From positions 603,975 to 667,974 of the forward strand of contig NZ_KE384505.1 in NCBI RefSeq assembly GCF_000426185.1: a DNA stretch of 64,000 nucleotides, written 5' to 3'. Shown here in pieces: positions 13,448-22,331 of the stretch. Position numbers and translations under genes: made by a program. The stretch is from Cellulomonas sp. URHD0024 (lineage in GTDB: Bacteria; Actinomycetota; Actinomycetes; Actinomycetales; Cellulomonadaceae). Under the pieces are notes generated by a model. That model was given only the letters and a program-made list of their open reading frames with translations, did no database searches and had not been told where the DNA came from. Positions within the stretch are counted from its first letter, which is position 1. Each line of letters opens with the position of its first letter.

Positions 13448-13906
13448 TCAGGCGGTGCAGAACGACGGCAGGAGGTCCGCCGGTGCGCCCGTCGGGCACG
13501 GGTCGAACGTGAAGATCACGAGCGTGCCCAGGACGACGACGACCATGAACGCGAGGTAGAGCAGGCACTTGAGCGCGAGGCGCAGGCCGTCACGCTCGGC
13601 GTAGTCGTTGACGATCGTCCGCACACCGTTCGTGCCGTGGATCATCGCGAGCCACAGCATCAGCAGGTCCCAGACCTGCCAGAAGGGCGAGGCCCACTTC
13701 CCGGCGACGAAGCCGAAGTCGATCGCCTTGACGCCCTCGCCCGCGACCAGGTTGACGAACAGGTGCCCGAAGATCAGGACGAGCAGGATGACACCGGAAG
13801 CTCGCATGAAGACCCAGCCGTAGAGCTCGGTGTTGCCGCGGGTGGTCAGGCGGGCGGGACGCGCCCGCGGGGCACGAGGCGCCTTCGGGTCGGCGATGGC
13901 GCTCAT
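13448..13906 (-). CDS. sdhD: succinate dehydrogenase membrane anchor subunit
   Basis: Protein of 152 residues with three membrane helices: [39 protein letters not shown] and [19 protein letters not shown]. The first contains the probable haem-ligand His and the second the HGTNGVR motif typical of SdhD. With SdhC it anchors the SdhAB dimer and forms the quinone site. Its ATG shares one base with the sdhC stop (TGATG), which sets the start. The stop lies 32 bases before sdhA. Confidence 0.92.
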   Translation of the reverse strand: MSAIADPKAPRAPRARPARLTTRGNTELYGWVFMRASGVILLVLIFGHLFVNLVAGEGVKAIDFGFVAGKWASPFWQVWDLLMLWLAMIHGTNGVRTIVNDYAERDGLRLALKCLLYLAFMVVVVLGTLVIFTFDPCPTGAPADLLPSFCTA

Positions 13907-14313
13907 CACTCGCCCCCGAACACGTGCATGAGGTGCCGGGGCAGGAAGCCGGCCATCGTCACGACGAACAGGCCGAGGACGATCCAGAGCATCAGGCGCT
14001 GGTACCTGGGGCCCTTGGCCCAGAAGTCCACCAGGATGATCCGGATGCCGTTGAACGCGTGGAACACGATGGCGGCGACGAGCCCCGCCTCGCCGAGGCC
14101 CATGATCGGGTTCTTGTACGTGCCGATCACGCTGTTGTAGTCCTCGGGCGAGATGCGCACGAGGGCGGTGTCGAGGACGTGCACGAGGAGGAAGAAGAAG
14201 ATCGCGACGCCCGTGACGCGGTGCGCGACCCACGACCACATGCCTTCTCGCCCTCGGTAGAGCGTCCCGGCGGGCGCTTTGCGCTTCACCGGCGCATCGG
14301 GCGCTGCGGACAC
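13906..14313 (-). CDS. sdhC: succinate dehydrogenase cytochrome b556 subunit
   Basis: Protein of 135 residues with three membrane helices and SWVAHRVTGVAIFFFLLVHV, the SdhC motif with conserved Ser, Arg and the haem-ligand His. NGIRIILVDF closes the second helix. It forms the membrane haem/quinone site with SdhD. The start is a GTG at 14313 with AGGAGG ten bases upstream. First gene of the sdhCDAB operon; a palindrome and a -10-like TACAGT lie about 55 bases upstream. Confidence 0.93.
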   Translation of the reverse strand: MSAAPDAPVKRKAPAGTLYRGREGMWSWVAHRVTGVAIFFFLLVHVLDTALVRISPEDYNSVIGTYKNPIMGLGEAGLVAAIVFHAFNGIRIILVDFWAKGPRYQRLMLWIVLGLFVVTMAGFLPRHLMHVFGGE

Positions 14314-14366
14314 TGGGGTCCTCCTGGCAAGTCAGAGGTGCGGACGACGGCGTCCCTAGACCACCT

Positions 14367-14378
14367 CACTGTAGTGAA
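14367..14378 (-). promoter_or_regulatory. palindrome over a possible sdhC -10
   Basis: TCACT-GT-AGTGA is a perfect 5-base inverted repeat. Read on the minus strand it contains TACAGT, a TANNNT hexamer, so a bound regulator would cover the -10. No convincing -35 is visible. Confidence 0.35.
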
Positions 14379-14452
14379 CGACATCGACCACGACGCGACG
14401 TGGGGGGCCCGCTGTGAGGTACCGCACACGCGGACCTCCTGGGGCTGATCGC

Positions 14453-14458
14453 TAGCCT
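14453..14458 (+). promoter_or_regulatory. -10 element of a leaderless promoter before the guanylyltransferase
   Basis: TAGCCT lies seven bases before the ATG at 14466. Confidence 0.5.
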
Positions 14459-14465
14459 GACCCCT

Positions 14466-15557
14466 ATGTCTGCGATCCCTGACTTCCATGCCGTCATCCC
14501 CGCCGGTGGCGCGGGCACTCGGCTGTGGCCGCTGTCGCGGGCCGGGCATCCCAAGTTCCTGCTCGACCTGACCGGCACCGGCCGCACCCTTCTGCAGGGC
14601 ACCGTCGACCGTCTGCAGCCGCTGGCGGCGGGCATCCTCGTGGTCACGGGGACACGGCATGCGGACGCCGTCGCTGCCCAGCTTCCGGAGCTCGGGGCCC
14701 GGCAGGTGCTCGCCGAGCCGTCGCCGCGCGACTCCATGGCCGCCATCGGGCTGGCAGCGGCGGTGCTGCTGGAGCGGCACGGCGAGGACGTCGTGCTCGG
14801 GTCGTTCGCGGCCGACCACGTCATCTCCGGTACGGAGGCGTTCGAGCGGACCGTCCGGGAGGGGGTCGTGGCCGCGCAGGCGGGGTACGTCGTCACCATC
14901 GGGATCCGCGCCACCGAGCCGTCGACCGCCTTCGGGTACGTCCGGTCCGGACGGAGCCTGGGTCTCGACGAGGCGCCGAGCGCCCAGCACGTCGAGGGGT
15001 TCACCGAGAAGCCGGACGCGCTCACCGCGGCCGGCTACCTGGCCACGGGCGAGTACCGCTGGAACGCCGGCATGTTCCTCGTCAGGGCTCGGGTCCTGCT
15101 CGACCACCTCGCCGCCCAGCTCCCCGCGCTCGCGGCGGGTCTGGTGGAGATCGCCGCCGCGTGGGACGGGCCGGACAAGCAGGCCGTCCTCGACCGGGTC
15201 TGGCCCGGGCTGACCAAGATCGCCATCGACCACGCCATCGCTGAGCCGGTCGCCGCGGCCGGCGGTGTCGCGGTGGTGCCGGGCGACTTCACGTGGGACG
15301 ACGTCGGCGACTTCGCCTCGCTCGCCGGGCTCCTCGCCGGCGGGACCCTCGGCGACGCGTCCGCCGTGCAGCGCATCGACGCCGACGGCTCGCTGGTCGT
15401 GACCGGGGACGGCCGGACCGTCACAGTCATCGGGCTGCCCGGGGCGGTCGTCGTCGACACGCCCGGCGCCATCCTCGTGACCACCCGGGAGCACGCCCAG
15501 GCCGTGAAGCGAGGAGTCGACGGCTGGCGCGCCCAGGGGCGCGACGACCTCCTGTAG
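14466..15557 (+). CDS. manC: mannose-1-phosphate guanylyltransferase
   Basis: Nucleotidyltransferase of 363 residues that makes GDP-mannose from GTP and mannose-1-phosphate for mannosylated glycans and lipids. The N-terminal PAGGAGTRLWPLSRAGHPKF is the GTP-binding signature with the catalytic Arg and Lys. GSFAADHVI carries the metal-binding Asp, GFTEKP is the sugar-phosphate motif and YRWNAGMFL is a further family motif. The protein lacks the phosphomannose isomerase domain of longer ManC enzymes, as usual in actinobacteria. It is divergent from sdh and followed by an unrelated amidohydrolase. Confidence 0.92.
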   Translation: MSAIPDFHAVIPAGGAGTRLWPLSRAGHPKFLLDLTGTGRTLLQGTVDRLQPLAAGILVVTGTRHADAVAAQLPELGARQVLAEPSPRDSMAAIGLAAAVLLERHGEDVVLGSFAADHVISGTEAFERTVREGVVAAQAGYVVTIGIRATEPSTAFGYVRSGRSLGLDEAPSAQHVEGFTEKPDALTAAGYLATGEYRWNAGMFLVRARVLLDHLAAQLPALAAGLVEIAAAWDGPDKQAVLDRVWPGLTKIAIDHAIAEPVAAAGGVAVVPGDFTWDDVGDFASLAGLLAGGTLGDASAVQRIDADGSLVVTGDGRTVTVIGLPGAVVVDTPGAILVTTREHAQAVKRGVDGWRAQGRDDLL

Positions 15558-15591
15558 GTGGACCCGCATCCCCTGCGCCGCTGGCCGCGGC

Positions 15592-15597
15592 TAGGGT
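15592..15597 (+). promoter_or_regulatory. -10 element of a leaderless promoter before the amidohydrolase
   Basis: TAGGGT lies six bases before the GTG at 15604. Confidence 0.5.
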
Positions 15598-15603
15598 CGA
15601 TCC

Positions 15604-16836
15604 GTGCCTGACCTCACCACCGTCGCCGCCCTGAGCTCCCTGCGTCCCGCTCCCACCGAGCCGGTCGCCGGACGGCTCGCCTCGCTCTACGACGGCCTCC
15701 GCGACGAGCTCGTCGCGGTCCGTCGGGACATCCACGCGCACCCCGAGCTCGGTCGCACCGAGGTTCGGACGACCGGTCTGCTCGCCGAGCGGCTGCGTGC
15801 CGCCGGCCTGGAGCCCCGCCTGCTGCCGGGCTCGGGGCTGGTCTGCGACATCGGTCCGGGGCCGGCGGTGACCGGGCGGCAGCGGATCGCCCTGCGTGCG
15901 GACCTCGACGCGCTGCCCGTCGTCGACACGACCGGTCTGCCGTGGGCGTCGACCACCCGCGGGATCGCGCACGCCTGCGGCCACGACGTGCACACCGCGT
16001 CGGTCCTGGGGGCCGGTCTGCTGCTGGCGCAGGTCGCCGACGAGCTGACGACGGGCGTGCGTCTCGTGTTCCAGCCGGCCGAGGAGGTCCAGCCCGGCGG
16101 CGCACTCGACGTGATCGCCGCGGGCGGGCTCGACGGCGTCGGGCAGATCTACGCGTTCCACTGCGACCCCAAGGTCGACGTCGGCCAGGTCGGGACGCGC
16201 ATCGGGCCGATCACGTCGGCCAGCGACGAGGTCACCGTCACGATCTCCGGCTCCGGCGGGCACACCTCCCGACCGCACCTGACGGGCGATGTGGTCTTCG
16301 CGCTCGGGCAGGTCATCACACAGGTGCCGGCGATCCTCGGTCGGCGCCTCGACCCTCGCTCGGGCGTCAACCTGACCTGGGGAGCGGTGCAGTCCGGCTC
16401 CGCGCACAACGCCATCCCGGCGAGCGGCGTGCTCCGCGGCACGCTGCGCTGCCTGGACGTGCGGGCGTGGGAGAAGGCTTCGGAGGTGTTCCAGGCGGCG
16501 GTCGAGAACGTCGTCGCGTCGCTCGAGGTGGAGGTCGAGGTGCGGCACCACCGCGGCGTGCCACCCGTCGAGAACGCCGAGCACGCCACCACGGTGCTCG
16601 AGGAGGCGGCACGTGTCGTCCTCGGGGCGGGCTCCGTCCTGCTGACCGAGCAGTCCCTGGGCGGCGAGGACTTCGCCTGGTACCTGACCAAGGTGCCCGG
16701 CGCGATGGCCCGGCTGGGCACCCGGACGCCCGGCGGCCACACGTACGACATCCACCAGGGAGACCTGCGGGTCGACGAGCGCGCGGTCGAGGTCGGAGCC
16801 CTCTTCCTCGCCAGGGCTGCGCTTCTCGCCGGCTGA
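15604..16836 (+). CDS. M20D metallopeptidase / amidohydrolase (hippurate hydrolase type)
   Basis: Protein of 410 residues of the M20D family, which removes acyl groups from amino acids or similar amides. Metal-binding motifs are visible in order: RRDIHAHPELGRTE, CGHDVHTA, QPAEEVQPGGA with the catalytic Glu, FHCDP, and GGEDFAWYL near the C-terminus. A lid domain (GSGGHTSRPHLTGDVV) sits in the middle. Likely cytoplasmic, since no signal peptide is seen. The true substrate cannot be told from sequence. Single-gene unit by its own leaderless promoter. Confidence 0.88.
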   Translation: MPDLTTVAALSSLRPAPTEPVAGRLASLYDGLRDELVAVRRDIHAHPELGRTEVRTTGLLAERLRAAGLEPRLLPGSGLVCDIGPGPAVTGRQRIALRADLDALPVVDTTGLPWASTTRGIAHACGHDVHTASVLGAGLLLAQVADELTTGVRLVFQPAEEVQPGGALDVIAAGGLDGVGQIYAFHCDPKVDVGQVGTRIGPITSASDEVTVTISGSGGHTSRPHLTGDVVFALGQVITQVPAILGRRLDPRSGVNLTWGAVQSGSAHNAIPASGVLRGTLRCLDVRAWEKASEVFQAAVENVVASLEVEVEVRHHRGVPPVENAEHATTVLEEAARVVLGAGSVLLTEQSLGGEDFAWYLTKVPGAMARLGTRTPGGHTYDIHQGDLRVDERAVEVGALFLARAALLAG

Positions 16837-16874
16837 GACGATCCGTCCGCCACCTGGTCGGAGGTTCCAAGTTC

Positions 16875-16884
16875 GTAACGTTAC
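16875..16884 (+). promoter_or_regulatory. possible LacI-family operator before the nucleoside ABC operon
   Basis: GTAACGTTAC is a perfect 10-base palindrome with the central CG typical of LacI-family operators. It lies about 140 bases before the lipoprotein gene, next to TATACG (16892-16897), a possible -10. The regulator is unknown. Confidence 0.35.
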
Positions 16885-17023
16885 CTGCGGGTATACGCGC
16901 CAGTAACATGCGCGACACGCGCGGCTGACTAGTGTCCGAAGCATCAATGCGGGGGCGGTGTCCGTCGGCCCACTGGCCGACGAGCCCGCCCGCGATTTTG
17001 CTGACGAGATTCAGGAGACGCCC

Positions 17024-18133
17024 GTGAAGAAGATCATTCGAGTGGCTGCGCTCGGCGGGGCGCTCGCGCTCGCGCTTGCGGCGTGCGGCAGTGCCCCCGA
17101 GGACACGCCCTCGTCCTCACCTTCGTCGTCGGGCGGGGCCATGGCCTCCGACTTCAAGGGCTGCATCGTCTCGGACTCGGGTGGCTTCAACGACAAGTCG
17201 TTCAACGAGTCGGCCCTCAACGGCCTCAACAAGGTCAAGACCGACCAGGGCATCCAGACGGCGCAGGCAGAGTCCAAGACGGACGACGCGTACGCGCCGA
17301 ACATCAACAACCTGATCAGCCAGGACTGCAACATGATCGTGTCGGTCGGCTTCAAGCTGTCGACCGCGACCGGTGACGCCGCCACGGCGAACACGGATGT
17401 CGACTTCGCGCTCGTCGACTCGCTGCCCACCGACGCCGACGGCAAGGCGATCGAGCTGCCGAACGTCAAGCCGCTGCAGTTCGACACGGCCCAGGCCGCC
17501 TACCTCGCCGGCTACCTGGCCGCGGGCACGTCGAAGACCGGCAAGGTCGGCACCTACGGTGGTCTGGCCATCCCGACCGTCACGGTCTTCATGGACGGCT
17601 TCGCCGACGGCGTCGCCAAGTACAACGAGGTCAAGGGCAAGGACGTCAAGCTGCTCGGCTGGGACAAGGGCACCCAGAAGGGGCTGTTCAACCCCCCGGA
17701 GGCGCCGTTCGCCCCCGGTTCCGGCAAGGCCAACGCCGACTCGCTCGTCGCCCAGGGCGCGGACGTCATCCTGCCCGTCGCCGGTGGCGCCGCACTCGAC
17801 GCCCTGACCACGGCCAAGGCCACGCCCGGGACGCTCGTCATCTGGGTCGACTCGGACGGCGCGCTGGTCAACCCGGACTCGTCGTCGGTGATCCTCACCT
17901 CGGTGATGAAGCTCATCGACGCGGCAGTCGAGTCGGCCGTCACCGACGCAGCAGGGGGCAAGTTCGACGCCGCTCCCTACGTCGGGACGCTCGAGAACGG
18001 CGGTGTCGGTCTGGCGCCGTATCACGACCTCGATTCGGCGGTCCCCGCCGACCTGAAGGCCGAGGTCGACCAGCTGAAGGCCGACATCATCTCCGGGAAG
18101 ATCACCGTCGAGTCGCAGAGCTCGCCGAAGTAA
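17024..18133 (+). CDS. BMP family nucleoside-binding lipoprotein
   Basis: Substrate-binding protein of 369 residues for an ABC importer. The signal peptide MKKIIRVAALGGALALALAAC ends in a lipobox (LAAC), so it is anchored outside the membrane. The mature part starts DFKGCIVSDSGGFNDKSFNE, which is the Bmp/PnrA/Med signature, and later IVSVGF and VQVPxG-type segments follow. Known members bind purine or other nucleosides, which agrees with the salvage genes downstream. The GTG at 17024 has CAGGAG upstream; an in-frame GTG at 16958 would put 22 residues before the signal peptide and is less likely. Confidence 0.9.
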   Translation: MKKIIRVAALGGALALALAACGSAPEDTPSSSPSSSGGAMASDFKGCIVSDSGGFNDKSFNESALNGLNKVKTDQGIQTAQAESKTDDAYAPNINNLISQDCNMIVSVGFKLSTATGDAATANTDVDFALVDSLPTDADGKAIELPNVKPLQFDTAQAAYLAGYLAAGTSKTGKVGTYGGLAIPTVTVFMDGFADGVAKYNEVKGKDVKLLGWDKGTQKGLFNPPEAPFAPGSGKANADSLVAQGADVILPVAGGAALDALTTAKATPGTLVIWVDSDGALVNPDSSSVILTSVMKLIDAAVESAVTDAAGGKFDAAPYVGTLENGGVGLAPYHDLDSAVPADLKAEVDQLKADIISGKITVESQSSPK

Positions 18134-18146
18134 GGCACGCAACGAT

Positions 18147-18183
18147 CGAGCCGGCCCGGGCGCCACGGAACCGGGCCGGCTCG
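18147..18183 (+). terminator. strong hairpin between binding protein and ABC genes
   Basis: CGAGCCGGCCCGG pairs perfectly with CCGGGCCGGCTCG (13 bases) around an 11-base loop, 13 bases past the lipoprotein stop. It may end most transcripts here so that the binding protein is made in excess over the transporter. Confidence 0.7.
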
Positions 18184-18245
18184 CTCGCGTTCACGACCTG
18201 CGGGTTCTAGTGTTCGAGCAGGTCATTCGCTGAGGAGGGCTGCAC

Positions 18246-19808
18246 GTGCTGCTGGAGCTGCGTGGCATCACCAAGCGGTTCGGGCCGCTCGTGGCCAACG
18301 ACCACATCGACCTCGTCATCGAGCCGGGGCAGATCCACGCCCTGCTCGGGGAGAACGGGGCGGGCAAGTCCACCCTCATGAACGTCCTGTTCGGGCTGTA
18401 CGAGCCCGACGAGGGCGAGATCGCCGTGGACGGTTCGGTCGTGGGGTTCCGGGGACCCTCCGACGCGCTGGCCGCCGGGATCGGCATGGTGCACCAGCAC
18501 TTCATGCTGGTACCCGTCTTCACGGTCGCCGAGAGCGTGATGCTCGGGCACGAGCTGACGAAGGGCTCCTTCCTGGACCTGGACTCGGCCCGCGCCCAGG
18601 TGCGCACCCTCTCCGAGCGGTTCGGGTTCGACGTGGACCCGGATGCGCGCATCGAGGACCTGCCGGTCGGGGTCCAGCAACGCGTCGAGATCATCAAGGC
18701 GATGGCTCGCGACGCACGAGTGCTCATCCTCGACGAGCCGACCGCTGTGCTGACGCCGCAGGAGACCGACGAGCTGATCGAGATCATGCGTCAGCTCGCC
18801 GCAGCCGGGACGTCGATCGTCTTCATCACCCACAAGCTGCGCGAGGTGCGCGCCGTCGCTGACGTCATCACGGTCATCCGTCGAGGACGCGTGGTCGGGT
18901 CCGCCGCACCCACGGCCCCCGAGACAGAGCTGGCCGCGATGATGGTCGGCCGCGCCGTCATGCTCGAGCTCGACAAGGCGCCCGCCGAGCCCGGCGCGGT
19001 GGCGCTGTCGGTGCGCGACCTGCTCGTGCTGGACGGTGCCGGGACCCGGGTGGTCGACGGGGTGTCGTTCGACCTGGCGCGCGGTGAGATCTTGGCGATC
19101 GCCGGTGTGCAGGGCAACGGCCAGTCCGAGCTCGCCGAGGCGATCGTGGGGCTGTCGACGCCCCTGCGCGGGTCGATCCTCCTCGAGGGCACCGAGCTGG
19201 TCGGGCTCTCGGTGCGCGACGTGCTCGACCACGGCGTCGGCTTCGTGCCCGAGGACCGGTCGCACGACGGTCTGGTGGGGGACTTCAGCGTCGCCGAGAA
19301 CCTCGTCCTCGACCTGATCTTCGACCCACGGTTCCGTTCCCCCCTCGGCGTCGACCTCGCCGCCGTCCAGGCCAACGCGACCCAGCGGATCGAGGAGTAC
19401 GACATCCGGACGCAGGGCCCCGGCCAACCGGCCGGCCGGCTGTCCGGCGGGAACCAGCAGAAGGTGGTCGTCGCTCGCGAGCTGTCGCGACCGCTGCGCC
19501 TGTTCATAGCGAGCCAGCCGACGCGCGGCGTGGACGTGGGGTCCATCGAGTTCCTGCACCGCCGCATCGTGAGCGAACGGGACACCGGGACCCCGGTGAT
19601 CATCGTGTCCACCGAGCTCGACGAGGTCAGCGCGCTGGCCGACCGGATCGCTGTGATGTACCGCGGCAAGATCATCGGCGTCGTGCCGGGCGACACCCCG
19701 CGCGACGTGCTCGGCCTGATGATGGCCGGCGTCCCGCTCGACGACGCCCGACGGCAGGCCGCCGAGAACCCCACGACCGAGACGAAGCTCGAGGAGGGCG
19801 ACCTGTGA
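18246..19808 (+). CDS. nucleoside ABC importer ATPase, two fused domains
   Basis: Protein of 520 residues with two ATP-binding domains, as in sugar (RbsA-type) and BMP nucleoside importers. The first has Walker A GENGAGKST, signature VGVQQRVEIIKAMA and Walker B VLILDEPT. The second has the degenerate loop GVQGNGQSEL and signature LSGGNQQKVVVAREL; its Walker B reads LFIASQPTRG, with the acidic residue changed as in this family. It would power uptake through the two permeases that follow. The start is GTG at 18246; GAGGAGGGC lies about ten bases upstream. The stop overlaps the next start. Confidence 0.93.
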   Translation: MLLELRGITKRFGPLVANDHIDLVIEPGQIHALLGENGAGKSTLMNVLFGLYEPDEGEIAVDGSVVGFRGPSDALAAGIGMVHQHFMLVPVFTVAESVMLGHELTKGSFLDLDSARAQVRTLSERFGFDVDPDARIEDLPVGVQQRVEIIKAMARDARVLILDEPTAVLTPQETDELIEIMRQLAAAGTSIVFITHKLREVRAVADVITVIRRGRVVGSAAPTAPETELAAMMVGRAVMLELDKAPAEPGAVALSVRDLLVLDGAGTRVVDGVSFDLARGEILAIAGVQGNGQSELAEAIVGLSTPLRGSILLEGTELVGLSVRDVLDHGVGFVPEDRSHDGLVGDFSVAENLVLDLIFDPRFRSPLGVDLAAVQANATQRIEEYDIRTQGPGQPAGRLSGGNQQKVVVARELSRPLRLFIASQPTRGVDVGSIEFLHRRIVSERDTGTPVIIVSTELDEVSALADRIAVMYRGKIIGVVPGDTPRDVLGLMMAGVPLDDARRQAAENPTTETKLEEGDL

Positions 19809-21049
19809 CGGACGAGCTGGTTCCGGACCAGGCTGACGCCCCGCCGGCCGCGCCCCCGCCCAAGGACCCCACCGAGGACGCCGCAGCATCGTGGCTGCGC
19901 CGCGTCTCGTCCAGCGGGTCGACGGTCACCGTCCTGGCGTTCGTGCTCGCGCTCGTGATCGGCGGCATCCTCATCGCCGTCGTGAACCCCGCGGTGACCG
20001 CCGCTGCGCACTACTTCTTCGCTGCGCCGCTCGACACCTTCGAGGCTGCGTGGACGGCCGTGAGCGAGGCGTACTCGGCACTGTTCCGCGGGGCGGTGTT
20101 CGACTACCAGGCGGACACGTTCGCCAAGGCCATCCGCCCGCTGACGGAGACGATGACGGTCGCGACGCCGCTGATCATCGCAGCGCTCGGTGTCGCCGTC
20201 GCGTTCCGGGCCGGCCTGTTCAACATCGGCGGCCAGGGTCAGGTCATCATGGGCGCGAGCCTGTCCGCCTACATCGGGTTCACGTGGCACCTACCGGCCG
20301 GGATCGCCTGCGTCGTCGCCCTGCTGGGCGGCCTGTTCGCCGGTGCGGTCTGGGGCGGCATCGCGGGCGTGCTGAAGGCGCGGACCGGCGCTCACGAGGT
20401 GATCGTCACGATCATGCTCAACTACGTCGCCATCTCGTTCCTGGCGTACTTCCTGACCACCGAGGCGTTCCGGGTGCCCGGGTCGGCCGAGCCGAAGTCC
20501 CGGACGGTCCGGCCGGAGGCCCAGCTCCCTCTGCTGTTCGGGTCGCAGTACCGGGTCACGTGGGGATTCGTCATCGCGATCCTCGCCGCCGTGTTCGTCT
20601 GGTGGCTCATGTCGCGCTCGCGCATCGGGTTCCAGTACCGGGCCGTCGGGTTCAACCCCAACGCGTCGCGCACCGCCGGATTCTCGGTCCAGCGCATCAC
20701 CGTCTACGTGATGCTGACGTCCGGTGCCCTTGCCGGCCTGGCCGGTGCCGTGCAGCTGCTGGGGACGTCCAAGTACCTGACCGACGGCATCGCCGGCACG
20801 ATCGGGTTCGACGCGATCACGGTGGCGCTCCTCGGTCGCTCGAAGCCGCTCGGCATCTTCTTCGCCGGGATCCTGTACGGCGGCCTCAGCGCCGGCGGCC
20901 GTTTCATGGAGGCGGTGACCGGCACCCCGATCTCCATCGTCCTTGTCCTGCAGGCGCTCGTCGTCCTGTTCATCGCGGCGCCGTCGCTGGTCCGCACGAT
21001 CTTCCGGTTGCCAGCGCCCGACGCCGAACTCAAGGGAGCGACCGCATGA
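19805..21049 (+). CDS. nucleoside ABC importer permease 1
   Basis: Membrane protein of 414 residues of the branched-chain/ribose permease superfamily. A hydrophilic N-terminal tail of 35 residues precedes the first helix (TVLAFVLALVIGGILIAVV). AALGVAVAFRAGLFNIGGQG is the conserved motif of BMP-system permeases, and GAHEVIVTIMLNYVAI marks the cytoplasmic coupling loop. It pairs with the next permease to form the membrane channel. GTG start inside the ATPase stop (GTGA); ATGA at its end. Confidence 0.92.
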   Translation: MTDELVPDQADAPPAAPPPKDPTEDAAASWLRRVSSSGSTVTVLAFVLALVIGGILIAVVNPAVTAAAHYFFAAPLDTFEAAWTAVSEAYSALFRGAVFDYQADTFAKAIRPLTETMTVATPLIIAALGVAVAFRAGLFNIGGQGQVIMGASLSAYIGFTWHLPAGIACVVALLGGLFAGAVWGGIAGVLKARTGAHEVIVTIMLNYVAISFLAYFLTTEAFRVPGSAEPKSRTVRPEAQLPLLFGSQYRVTWGFVIAILAAVFVWWLMSRSRIGFQYRAVGFNPNASRTAGFSVQRITVYVMLTSGALAGLAGAVQLLGTSKYLTDGIAGTIGFDAITVALLGRSKPLGIFFAGILYGGLSAGGRFMEAVTGTPISIVLVLQALVVLFIAAPSLVRTIFRLPAPDAELKGATA

Positions 21050-22329
21050 GCACGGTGATCGAGGACCGACCGGTTGCCGACGCACCCGTGATGTCTGCCC
21101 GTCCCGCTCTGCGTGTCCCGATCACGCTCGGCGTGCTGGGCGTCATCGCGCTGCTGGCGTTCGGCCTCGGCTCGGACTCGGGCATGGACTCGACGTTCAA
21201 CCTCTCGTTCCGGACCGACGTGGTGCAGCTGCCCGACCTCGTGGTGCCGACCAAGGGGACGTGCCTGGTGCTGTCCCTGCTGTGCCTGGGGATCGCGGCG
21301 TACTCGTACTTCCTCGCCACCAGGCTCCGGAAGACCCCCATGTGGCTGACCGCGCTGTACGGCGTGGCGTGGGTGTTCGCCTTCCTCGTCTGGGCGATCG
21401 AGGGCAAGTCCACGTCGCTGGTCGACCTGCTGCAGGGCTCGCTGCTGCTGGCGGTCCCGATCGCGTTCGGGGCGTTCGGCGGGGTGTTCTGCGAGCGGTC
21501 GGGCGTGGTGAACATCGCGATCGAGGGCCAGCTCCTCGCCGGGGCGTTCGCAGCGGCCGTCGTCGCGAGCGTCACCGACAGCGTCTACCTCGGTCTGCTG
21601 GCCGCCCCGGTCGCCGGCTGGCTGCTCGGTCTGCTGCTCGCTCTGTTCACCGTGAAGTACGCGGTCAACCAGATCATCGTCGGCGTCGTGCTCAACGTGC
21701 TGGCGGTCGGCTTGACCAGCTTCTTGTTCGCGGCCGTCCTCAAGCCGAACGCCGAGACGCTGAACACGCCGCCGCTGCTGCAACCGATCGCGATTCCGGT
21801 GCTGTCGAAGATCCCCGTGCTCGGCCCGGTGCTGTTCCGGCAGACGATCATCGTCTACGCCATGTACGTCATGGTCGTCGTGCTGACCCTCGCCCTGTTC
21901 CGGACCCGCTGGGGGCTGCGGGTCCGTGCCGTCGGGGAGCACCCGGAGGCAGCGGACACGGTCGGTATCCAGGTCAACCGCACGCGGTGGCGCAACGTCA
22001 TGTGGGGTTCGGCGACTGCCGGGTTCGGTGGCGCGTTCTTCACGGTCGGCTACATCGGGGCGTTCGGGCCGGAGATGTCCGGCGGCAAGGGGTACATCGC
22101 CCTGGCCGCGATGATCCTGGGCCGGTGGACGCCGATCGGGTCGCTCGGTGCGGCGCTCCTGTTCGGCTTCGCGACGAAGCTCGTGTCCGCCCTGTCCGTC
22201 CTGGGCACGCCGGTGCCGAGCCAGTTCCTGCAGATGCTCCCGTACCTGCTGACGATCTTCGCCGTCGCCGGGTTCGTCGGTCGAGTGCGCGGTCCGGCTG
22301 CGGCCGGTGTGCCGTACCTGAAGGGGTAG
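21046..22329 (+). CDS. nucleoside ABC importer permease 2
   Basis: Second membrane subunit, 427 residues with about ten helices. GAFGGVFCERSGVVNIAIEG is the motif equivalent to the one in permease 1, and VKYAVNQIIVGVVLNVLA is the coupling segment. The frame is open far upstream, but the ATG at 21046 overlaps the permease 1 stop (ATGA) and begins the homologous part. cdd follows after two bases, which ties nucleoside import directly to catabolism. Confidence 0.92.
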   Translation: MSTVIEDRPVADAPVMSARPALRVPITLGVLGVIALLAFGLGSDSGMDSTFNLSFRTDVVQLPDLVVPTKGTCLVLSLLCLGIAAYSYFLATRLRKTPMWLTALYGVAWVFAFLVWAIEGKSTSLVDLLQGSLLLAVPIAFGAFGGVFCERSGVVNIAIEGQLLAGAFAAAVVASVTDSVYLGLLAAPVAGWLLGLLLALFTVKYAVNQIIVGVVLNVLAVGLTSFLFAAVLKPNAETLNTPPLLQPIAIPVLSKIPVLGPVLFRQTIIVYAMYVMVVVLTLALFRTRWGLRVRAVGEHPEAADTVGIQVNRTRWRNVMWGSATAGFGGAFFTVGYIGAFGPEMSGGKGYIALAAMILGRWTPIGSLGAALLFGFATKLVSALSVLGTPVPSQFLQMLPYLLTIFAVAGFVGRVRGPAAAGVPYLKG

Positions 22330-22331
22330 CG

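Noticed and set aside
11532..13559. 675-residue plus-strand frame opposite sdhA
   Set aside because: Low-complexity antisense of a clear sdhA gene.
15427..16947. Long open frame on the minus strand opposite the amidohydrolase
   Set aside because: Arg/Gly/Asp-rich composition typical of an antisense frame in GC-rich DNA; the plus strand has a full M20 enzyme.
19500..19530. Walker B change (LFIASQPTRG) in the second ATPase domain as a defect
   Set aside because: Members of the BMP/RbsA ATPase family normally have this degenerate second site.
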